DNA from: JAQIBY01 sp051747965
Lineage (GTDB): Bacteria > Bacteroidota > Bacteroidia > Bacteroidales > ML635J-15
Reading direction: 5' to 3'
DNA length: 7,009 bases
Assembly (NCBI GenBank): GCA_051747965.1
Contig: JBNJGS010000094.1
Coordinates: 1-7,009 of the forward strand
Shown here: positions 1 through 5,800 of the stretch, one piece after another
How positions within the stretch are numbered: the stretch's first letter is position 1
How the letters are laid out: each line of letters begins with the position of its first letter
The notes under the pieces: generated by a model
Database searches by the model: none
What the model was told of the DNA's origin: nothing
Seen by the model: the letters and a program-made list of their open reading frames with translations, nothing else
Position numbers and translations under genes: made by a program

Positions 1-765
1 ATTTACATTGAATCGTTTCCATATCCCGGATTGTTCTGTTGTCTGATTGATCAGTGGGCTGTCTTCTGAGATGGAATAGTGCCAGACATTGCCTGGTAAC
101 TGCAGCTTTTCAATCAGTTTTTCCTGTGCTGTAGGGGTTCGGGTGGTAAGGCCTCGCTTAGGCAATACAAATTTTCCAAAAAAGTAAAAGAAGCCGATGC
201 CTGTTGCAAGCAATATCAAACCTATGGGTGTGACACTGAATAATCCGTATGGCCGGAGATCTGCATTTTGGAGCAAATCGTTGACGAGAATCAGATGACC
301 GGATCCTACCATACTGAGTGTACCTCCCAGAATGATGGCAAAACCCAGAGGCAGAAGCAATGCAGAAGCAGGTATTCTTGTCCGCCGTGACACATTGAGC
401 ATTCCCGGCAAAAAGATGGCTGCCGTACCAATGTTTTGCACAAATCCGGAAACCACTCCGAGTATTGTGGACATTATGGCAGTCAACGGTCTTCTGCCCG
501 AACCGGCCAGTTTGATCATCGCAATGGAGAATCTGTCCATCAGTCCGGTTCTGGCAATCCCACGCCCCATGATCATAACCGCTATGATTGAAATTACCGC
601 GTTGCCGGAAAAGCCGGAAAACATCTCCTCAGGTGTGAGAATACCGCTCCAGCCCAGGGCCAGCATACCGGTGATTGCCACAAGATCAATGCGGACAATG
701 TCAAGAACAAACATCACCACAGTGATTGATAATATCAGAAGTACAATGATAATGTCTGTGTTCAT
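1..765 (-). CDS. SLC13-family (DASS-type) permease with start of an RCK_C domain, 3' part cut by window edge
   Basis: The first 255 codons of an inner-membrane ion/anion-coupled transporter are visible; the rest lies beyond the left edge. ATG at 765 is the only sensible start, because an in-frame TAA lies four codons upstream. Hydrophobic segments are at about residues 4-20, 24-40, 55-70, 95-120, 132-160 and 178-200. Family marks are FSGNAVISIIA (about 51-61), SGFVQNIGTAAIFLP (106-120) and LGGTLSMVGSGHLILVNDLL (146-165), which correspond to the two half-helix hairpin motifs of the SLC13/IT superfamily. After LPKRG (201-205) the chain becomes soluble, and SISEDSPLINQT (231-242) followed by RFNVN (251-255) looks like the start of an RCK_C/TrkA-C domain, as in long SLC13 permeases with a cytoplasmic insert. 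Substrate cannot be inferred: sulfate, dicarboxylate and others are all possible. It is 211 bp downstream of the DUF3124 gene, with no Shine-Dalgarno. Family assignment is confident, substrate is not. Confidence 0.85.
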   Translation of the reverse strand, partial: MNTDIIIVLLILSITVVMFVLDIVRIDLVAITGMLALGWSGILTPEEMFSGFSGNAVISIIAVMIMGRGIARTGLMDRFSIAMIKLAGSGRRPLTAIMSTILGVVSGFVQNIGTAAIFLPGMLNVSRRTRIPASALLLPLGFAIILGGTLSMVGSGHLILVNDLLQNADLRPYGLFSVTPIGLILLATGIGFFYFFGKFVLPKRGLTTRTPTAQEKLIEKLQLPGNVWHYSISEDSPLINQTTEQSGIWKRFNVN

Positions 766-976
766 GATTTTGTTTTAGCCATATAATAACTTCCGTTTGA
801 GTATTCATCTGCTTTTTCAGATTGAAACCACAACCGGGAGTTTTGGGAGCATAAGTATTTTTTCATCGTTTGGATAATTTGTCTTGTTGTAAATACGAAT
901 ATGTAAACAAAATGTTTGATCCTTTCCGGCAGACAGCCCCGAGATACTTGACAGATTTGCACATGCGCTCAAATTA

Positions 977-1495
977 TTAAATCCCCGGTGTGATTTGCTT
1001 TCCCTGCGTAGTAAAAGACAGTCCCTGCTGACCTGATGTGGAAATCATTACAGCTTCAAACAATGGTTTGCTGGTATTTGGTTTAATTGCCCATGTAAAG
1101 AGAAAATTAGCTCCTGTACCACCTTCCTGATCGGTCTCATCAATAACAATTTCTACAGTTTCCATAGGCCTGATGAAAATTGGCTCGCCAAAATATATCC
1201 GGATGGGGTGGCCTTCTGTGTTAAAATACTCAGCCATTTTGACGAAAACAGTGTCATGCATGTTAGTATTCTTCATGCTTACTGTAGCTGTTAAATCATG
1301 GGTTGTGTGTTCTGTCTGGCTGTAAATCTGAGAATAGACAGATAAATATGTTGTACCATGAATTAAACTGTCCTCCGATTCCATATCCACCGTTCTGGCT
1401 TCCCAGTCAATGGGATCTGTTGAGCTGATTTCTGTTTTATCCTTACAAGCGATAAGGGAAATCATAATAAGCGAAGCAATAAACCATATTTTCAT
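977..1495 (-). CDS. DUF3124 family lipoprotein
   Basis: This 172-aa envelope protein of unknown function belongs to the DUF3124 family. I chose ATG at 1495 over the longer frame opening at 1555. From 1495 the protein begins MKIWFIASLIMISLIACKDK, a standard type II signal peptide with lipobox LIAC and lipid-acceptor Cys17; the longer version would put 20 residues in front of it and run through the likely promoter. The mature protein has the family's hallmarks in order: a YLSVYSQIYSQ segment (about 50-60), LTATVSMKNT (68-77), the central VEIVIDETDQEGGTGANFLF stretch (115-134), and the C-terminal FEAVMISTSGQQGLSFTTQGK (about 147-167). The predicted fold is a small all-beta domain. Lys18 rather than Asp follows the Cys, and in Bacteroidota charged residues there can favour surface export; localisation is inference. 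Neighbours (stress-like coiled coil, permease) give no functional clue. Confidence 0.85.
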   Translation of the reverse strand: MKIWFIASLIMISLIACKDKTEISSTDPIDWEARTVDMESEDSLIHGTTYLSVYSQIYSQTEHTTHDLTATVSMKNTNMHDTVFVKMAEYFNTEGHPIRIYFGEPIFIRPMETVEIVIDETDQEGGTGANFLFTWAIKPNTSKPLFEAVMISTSGQQGLSFTTQGKQITPGI

Positions 1496-1524
1496 ATATT
1501 TACATTTTAACGTTAAGCCATACT

Positions 1525-1556
1525 GCAATATACGTAAAAGATGGGAAGGTTTCAAA
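1525..1556 (-). promoter_or_regulatory. Candidate Bacteroidota-type promoter for the DUF3124 gene
   Basis: On the minus strand TTTG (1556-1553) is followed after 20 bases by TATATTGC (1532-1525). This matches the Bacteroidota sigma-ABfr layout (TTTG, about 19-21 bases, TAnnTTTG) at the -33 box, the spacing and four of the six defined -7 bases. It would start RNA about 30 bases before the chosen ATG, giving a short A/T-rich leader, which also argues against the longer reading frame. The match is partial and was found by eye. Confidence 0.35.
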
Positions 1557-1678
1557 TCCCGTTGACGGAAGGTGACCTGAATTCAGCAAAACAGAGAAAG
1601 CCGGAATTGCTTTCAGAAATTTTCTGCCATTATGGTTTTGAGTCAACACCCTCATGCTCCGGTATAGTGAATGTCATT

Positions 1679-1836
1679 TTACAGAATTTTCATCGATCTG
1701 TCAGTCAAATCGTCAAGGTCATTTTTTTCTTTGATGGAATGCTGGATTTTTGCAATAAGCCTGGAGTAATGCAGTGGTCCGCATCATCATCATTATCATG
1801 TGTAATTAGCATGCATGGTTTTCCCTCATGACAATC
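1679..1836 (-). pseudogene. Possible frameshifted coding remnant, family not recognised
   Basis: Two overlapping minus-strand frames read like ordinary protein but are out of phase. One covers about 1836 to 1768 and gives DCHEGKPCMLITHDNDDDADH. The other, open from 1783 to the TAA at 1681-1679, gives GPLHYSRLIAKIQHSIKEK followed by NDLDDLTDRSMKIL. Joined by a single frameshift near 1770-1783, beside a GATGATGATGAT run, they would form a charged, helix-like C-terminal piece of about 55 residues ending in a natural stop. Neither frame has a convincing start: the nearest ATG, at 1812, gives only a 35-aa product in the first frame. I cannot name a family. It may be decayed DNA, a small gene with a programmed shift, or chance. 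The plus-strand frame across the same bases (1541-1831) is rich in Cys, Phe and Ser and looks like an antisense shadow. Confidence 0.3.
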
Positions 1837-1849
1837 TTTTAAAAGATTG
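1832..1849. repeat. Perfect 18-bp A/T-rich palindrome over a stop codon
   Basis: CAATCTTTTAAAAGATTG equals its own reverse complement. It overlaps the TAA stop (1841-1839) and the last bases of the coiled-coil gene. It lacks a G/C-rich stem or a following T-run, so it is not a classical intrinsic terminator. A dimeric protein-binding site, a weak RNA end-stabilising hairpin or chance are all possible. Confidence 0.5.
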
Positions 1850-2120
1850 ATGATAGCTTCGAAAATCCCTCATTGAATGATTCTTTTGCTGATGAAAAGG
1901 CATCTTTTATCTCATCGAATTTTTCATCAGAGGCATTTTCAAGTTCCTCATATTTGTCTTCAAGCTCATCCCGTTTGGATTTTAGCCTGGCAAGTTTTTC
2001 TTCATATTCAGCCCTGGAGTTATCTTTGACCTTTTCTTTCTCTGCTTCCAGCTTATCAATTTTGGCTGCAACTTCATTGATGCTCTTTTTGGCTTCCTTT
2101 TTGAATTTTTCTTTATCCAT
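1839..2120 (-). CDS. Small coiled-coil protein resembling Sll1863-type stress response proteins
   Basis: This is a 93-aa soluble cytoplasmic protein with no signal peptide, no membrane segment and no Cys or Trp. Residues about 3-70 are a nearly uninterrupted Lys/Glu/Asp-rich amphipathic helix with heptad-like spacing of Ile, Leu and Val (INEVAAKIDKLEAEKEKVK, then KLARLKSKRDELEDKYEEL). The C-terminal 25 residues (SDEKFDEIKDAFSSAKESF and on to FSKLSSIF) form a second amphipathic helix. This architecture, about 90-110 aa with a KIDKLEAE start and a helical tail, resembles small proteins named after cyanobacterial Sll1863 and annotated as stress response proteins; that function rests on naming rather than on any motif here. 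ATG at 2120 begins MDKEKFKKEAKKS and follows an A/T-rich leader without a Shine-Dalgarno. It sits alone, 377 bp from the efflux operon. Low-complexity helix composition makes distant homology uncertain. Confidence 0.75.
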   Translation of the reverse strand: MDKEKFKKEAKKSINEVAAKIDKLEAEKEKVKDNSRAEYEEKLARLKSKRDELEDKYEELENASDEKFDEIKDAFSSAKESFNEGFSKLSSIF

Positions 2121-2347
2121 CAGATTTATTTTTTAGGTTAATATAAACGTTCTGTTGCATTGATGTCATGCTTGTTTACCATGAAAATGCAATTTTCAAT
2201 CGTACTACTAAATATACAATAGACCTGATTAAAAGTTTTGGATATTATGAGAAATTATCGGGTACGATAGCGTTTACACCCGGACTACGTTCCTGGGCCG
2301 GGCTTGCCGACATGTTCTCCCTGACGGGACAGAACAATTCACATACC

Positions 2348-2373
2348 CATCCTCCGACCTGCAGTCGGGGATG
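2348..2373. repeat. Bulged hairpin (CATCC-t-CCGAC / GTCGGGGATG), REP-like
   Basis: CATCC and CCGAC on the left arm, separated by one extra T (2353), pair with GTCGG and GGATG on the right arm, leaving a 5-base CTGCA loop. This is ten base pairs with a single bulge. The right arm runs into the first copy of the 19-bp direct repeat, sharing GATG. Compact G/C-rich stems like this in an intergenic cluster are typical of dispersed palindromic repeats. Whether it recurs in the genome cannot be seen here. Confidence 0.6.
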
Positions 2374-2388
2374 CGTAGTACGGTAATT
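2370..2388. repeat. Direct repeat, copy 1
   Basis: GATGCGTAGTACGGTAATT, identical to copy 2 (2481-2499) at 18 of 19 positions; the difference is T or C at position 15 of the unit. Copy 1 overlaps the right arm of the bulged hairpin, whereas copy 2 has no such hairpin in front, so similarity stops abruptly on that side. Confidence 0.8.
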
Positions 2389-2397
2389 TATTTTTAG

Positions 2398-2412
2398 CTG
2401 AGAGGCACGGCC
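2398..2412. repeat. Imperfect copy of the palindrome's left arm
   Basis: CTGAGAGGCACGGCC matches TTGAGACGCACGGCC (2424-2438), part of the large palindrome's left half, at 13 of 15 positions, 26 bases away. It can therefore pair with the palindrome's right half (2435-2449) to form an alternative, mutually exclusive stem with a loop of 22 bases. This may be a duplicated fragment or a switchable structure; sequence alone does not decide. Confidence 0.5.
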
Positions 2413-2413
2413 T

Positions 2414-2459
2414 TTTTTCATAGTTGAGACGCACGGCCGTGCGTCTCAACCATGAAAAA
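2414..2459. repeat. 46-bp near-perfect palindrome with a perfect 28-bp core
   Basis: The core at 2423-2450 is exactly self-complementary: its left half is GTTGAGACGCACGG and its right half CCGTGCGTCTCAAC. Beyond one mismatched pair (A2422/C2451) the symmetry continues with TTTTTCAT on the left and ATGAAAAA on the right. In RNA it would form a stem of about 22 base pairs with essentially no loop. On either strand the T-run comes before and the A-run after the core, the reverse of an intrinsic terminator. As far as I recall, palindromes around GAGACGCACGGCCGTGCGTC recur in Bacteroidota genomes, which suggests a dispersed REP-like element; I have not checked this. Confidence 0.85.
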
Positions 2460-2480
2460 GCACAAACTCAAACTGCTGTT

Positions 2481-2499
2481 GATGCGTAGTACGGCAATT
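2481..2499. repeat. Direct repeat, copy 2, overlapping the PG0541-like gene's stop
   Basis: GATGCGTAGTACGGCAATT, 18 of 19 matches to copy 1 at 2370-2388. On the minus strand the repeat begins inside the TAA stop codon (2500-2498) of the PG0541-like gene, so the gene's natural end may have been set by the repeat. The two copies bracket the 46-bp palindrome at distances of 25 and 21 bases. Confidence 0.8.
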
Positions 2500-2791
2500 A
2501 CACCATTTTCTCAATATTCCAGACAAAAGCCCTGATGCCCACTTCTTCATTGATGTTATCAATCTTTTTTACTGCCTCAAGGAGTTCATCCACTTTTTCA
2601 TCTTCCACAACCGTTAAGATTGCGTTGTTTTGTTCCGGCCAGGTGTGTGTCCCCATGTGTGGGGCACCGTCTTTACTGCCCCTGCCAAAAACCTGTTTCC
2701 ATTCGGTATAGCCGCGGATACCCAGATGATCAAGTACATAATCAACCTTCTCCGTATGCGCCTGATTGTATGTGATAAATACTGATTTCAT
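2498..2791 (-). CDS. PG0541 family transporter-associated protein (P-II-like)
   Basis: This 97-aa soluble protein resembles the PG0541 family of Bacteroidota, small ferredoxin-like-fold proteins related to P-II/CutA-type trimers and encoded next to RND efflux pumps. The start, MKSVFITYNQAHTEKVDYVLD, is the first beta strand and helix of such a fold. The middle GYTEWKQVFGRGSKDGAPHMG (about 27-47) corresponds in position to the P-II T-loop region, and GTHTWPEQNNAILTVVEDEKVDELLEAV (47-74) is a strand followed by a helix. The family marks I recognise are YTEW, GRG and the HTWP/N segment. The canonical P-II signature for ATP/2-oxoglutarate binding is not evident, and there is no uridylylatable Tyr in an obvious T-loop context. 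It starts 35 bp after the pump gene on the same strand, so it is probably the operon's last gene. A regulatory or metal-sensing role for the pump is inference. Confidence 0.85.
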   Translation of the reverse strand: MKSVFITYNQAHTEKVDYVLDHLGIRGYTEWKQVFGRGSKDGAPHMGTHTWPEQNNAILTVVEDEKVDELLEAVKKIDNINEEVGIRAFVWNIEKMV

Positions 2792-2826
2792 AGTTTACAT
2801 TTTCAGATTAATAAAGTGTTGCTGCA

Positions 2827-5800
2827 TCAATCAAGAAATCCGAATTTTTTTCTCAGTTTCTTTTTCTTATTGCGTTCACCACTTCTGGTAAACAGCATGT
2901 ACACAACCGGTACAATAAGCATTGTAATGATTGTAGAAGCGAGGAGTCCACCGATTACAGATATTCCCATCGGGCTCCAGATTTCAGAACCTTCACCTGT
3001 GCTTAATGCCAGCGGCAACATGCCAAGAATGGTAGTTACTGCAGTCATCAAAACCGGTCTCAATCTTGAACGTCCTGAAAGGACAATTGCTTCAGCCAGG
3101 GGATGTCCGCGGTCCCTCATCAGGTTAATATAATCTACAAGCACAATGGCATTTTTCACCACAATACCAACCAGCATCACAGCTCCAAGTGCTGCGATGA
3201 TACTCAGAGGCTTGCCGGTGATCAACAATGCCAGGATAACCCCTGAGAAGGCAAACGGGATGGAAAACATGATGATAAACGGCATTTTCAGAGATTCAAA
3301 CTGTGAAGCCATCACAATGTACACCAGTACAAGGCTGAGGATCAATAAGAGAACCAAATCCCGGAATCCTTCCTGCTGGTCTTCGTAGGCCCCTCCGACT
3401 TCAATCATGAAACCCGAAGGAGTTTCCATCTCATTGATGATGTTCTGCATTTGTCCGGCCAGTTCGCCCATACTGATTTTGTATGGAGTGGCTGATACCG
3501 TAACAACACGTTCACGCCGCTTTCTCTCGATATTTGGTGGAGAATGGAATTCTATTACATCACCAAGCTCACCCAGACGAACAAAGTTTCCCCTGGGGGT
3601 CTGAATGGCAATGTTTCGAATATCAGAAATGCTGTTTCTGTATTCTTTTTTCAGCCTCAGGACAACATCATACTCTTCCCCGGCTTCCCGGTAATGAGTA
3701 GCAGTCATGCCTTCAACACGATTGTACAGTGCTGTTGATACTGTGGCTGTATTCAGTCCGTTGGCAGCAAGTTTATCTCTGTCTAAGTCAACCTGCAGTT
3801 CCGGCTTTTCATCTTCCCTGCTAACCCTGACTTCACGTGCCCCCTCAATGTTTCGCACACTGTCTGCCAGTTGGTTTGCCAGACGGGTAGACGTTTCAAG
3901 GTCATAACCATAGATTTCAAGGTCGACATTGTTTTGAGCCAATCCGCCAAAACCACCACCGGTGGTAACATTGTATTTCATGATTTCAGGAATATCAGCA
4001 AGTTCTTTTCTGACTTCCTCCATGATGCTCCAGACAGTTTTTTCTCTTTCTTCATAATCCACCAGGCCTATCCTGTAATTAATAATGTTTGATCCTGTTG
4101 ACTGGAACATAGACATAAAACTGCCTTCATCATCAGCTCCTGCTGAAGTTGAAACCAGTGTAATTTCGGGGAAGTCTGAAAAGAGGATACTATCAACCTT
4201 TCGAGCAACTTTCACAGATTCATCCACACGGGTGCCTGCTTGTAATTCAACGGAAATGTCAAAGCGACCTTCATCGGTTTGGGGCATAAATTCAGTGCCC
4301 AGCTTAGGTGCCAGCATAATGGAACCTATAAATATTCCCAGGGCTGAGAACACGATGATGCGTTTATGCTGTAAACTCCATTCCAGTTTTCTGCCATACC
4401 AGTTGTCAAGTCTGTCAAGCATGGGCCGGATTGTGTTTGCATAGCTGTATTTGCCTGGTTTTTTGTTGCTTTTGTTTTTCAGTCTCAGCAGTTTTGAACT
4501 TAGCATAGGTGTAAGACTGATGGCAGCGATTGTAGAAGTTGTTACGGTAATGGTAACGATCCAGCCCAACTGAGCAAACATAATGCCGGTCATTCCGCCT
4601 ACCATTGTAAGGGGCAGGAATACGGCCACAACGGTAAGGGTGGTAACAACCACAGCCAGCCACACTTCATTGGTAGCATAAATTGCGGCCTCTCTCGGGC
4701 TACTGCCTCTTTCGATGTGCTTGCTGATGTTTTCAAGTACCACAATAGCATCATCCACAACCATACCAATGGCAATGGCCAGGGCTGAAAGAGAAATGAT
4801 GTTGATGGAATTGCCTGTTAGTCTGAGGTATATGAAAGAAACGATCAAAGAAATCGGAATTGTCAGGACTACAATAAATGTAGCCCGCCATCGACCAAGG
4901 AAAAACAGTACGACCATAACCACAAAGAGCATGGCATACATTAAAGTTTGGGTCAGGTTGTTGATGGAGTCACGGATGAATTCACTTGAATCGAAAACTG
5001 TTTGAATTTCAACATCAGGAGGCAGATTTTTTTTCAGACTTTTCATCTTTTGATTGATCTGCTTTGCAATGTTTACGGTGTTGGCTCCTGATTGCTTCAT
5101 GACCATCATACGAACACCCTGCTGTCCGTTTATTTTTTCATCCATGGTCATTTCCCGTATAGAGTCCCGGACAGTGGCAACATCTTTCAAATAGATTTCC
5201 TTTCCCTGCAGGTTTCCAATGACAATATTTTCAATATAGTCGCTGGAATCAAATTCTCCTTCCACACGCAAGGGATAATCCATTTTGCCCATTTCTATAT
5301 TACCGGTAGGCATGTTCATGTTTTCTGCAGCCAGGATATTTCCGATTTGCTCAACAGTCATGTTGTATGCTTCCAGTCTCCGGGGATTGAATTCTACGGC
5401 AATTTCACGCGTGGGAGTTGCCACCACGTTGATGGAGCCGACACCGTCAATGCGGTTTAAAGGATTGACAAGCACCTCTTCCAGTAATTTTTCAAGTCCC
5501 TCAAAATTTTCATCTGCTGTGATGGCAAACATCTGAATCGGCATCATGCTGGAATTGAACTTGAATATCTGAGGGTCTTCTGCTGCTTCAGGCAACTCGT
5601 CCTCGACAAAGGCAAGTCCGTCGCGGATGTTGTTGGCAGCTTCGCTGAGATCCGATTCATACTCAAACTCCAATACCACAATGGACAGGTTATCTCTGGA
5701 AACAGAACTGATTTCCTTGAGGTCGTCCACGGTGTTGAGCGCATCTTCTATGGGTTCGCTTATATTGGTCTCAATATCCTTTGCACTTGCCCCGGGATAT

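Larger units (their letters stand above)
2121..2497. other. Gene-less interval with REP-like repeats between efflux operon and coiled-coil gene
   Basis: I see no credible gene in this 377-bp interval. Its left half (2121-2340) is mostly A/T-rich and should contain the promoter of the coiled-coil gene, though I cannot fix one with confidence. From about 2270 the base composition becomes more G/C-rich, and 2348-2499 is occupied by hairpins and a direct repeat, listed separately. Transcription of the efflux operon presumably ends in or near this cluster, but no stem followed by a T-run is visible on the minus strand. Confidence 0.7.

Noticed and set aside
332..778. Plus-strand 148-codon frame
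   Set aside because: It is antisense to the SLC13 permease, whose minus-strand frame has clear family motifs and membrane helices; the plus frame has none.
762..962. 66-codon minus-strand frame ending in an ATGA overlap with the permease start
   Set aside because: The overlap resembles translational coupling, but the product is rich in Cys, Trp, Tyr and Asn with no recognisable domain, and it occupies the only space available for the permease promoter. I see no support for it as a gene.
977..1555. Longer DUF3124 reading frame starting at 1555
   Set aside because: It would place 20 residues before a clean lipoprotein signal peptide and overlap the likely promoter; the start at 1495 is better.
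1541..1831. Plus-strand 96-codon frame
   Set aside because: Cys/Phe/Ser-rich translation without motifs, codon-aligned antisense to the possible minus-strand remnant; best explained as a shadow.
1873..2136. Plus-strand 87-codon serine/phenylalanine-rich frame
   Set aside because: It is the exact antisense of the Lys/Glu codons of the coiled-coil gene, which turns into Ser/Phe/Leu; no independent evidence.
2209..2216. TATATTTA on the minus strand as a -7 box for the coiled-coil gene
   Set aside because: It fits TAnnTTT but I found no TTTG at the right distance upstream, and such sequences are common in A/T-rich DNA.
2279..2302. CCCGG / CCGGG short inverted repeat
   Set aside because: Only five base pairs around a 14-base loop; expected by chance in a G/C-rich patch.
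2168..2386. Plus-strand 72-codon frame in the gene-less interval
   Set aside because: Its last part runs through the bulged hairpin and direct repeat, the sequence has no recognisable domain, and every confident gene here is on the other strand.
2414..2459. The large palindrome as an intrinsic terminator
   Set aside because: No T-run follows the stem on either strand; the runs have the opposite order. It may still affect RNA ends, so it is listed as a repeat only.
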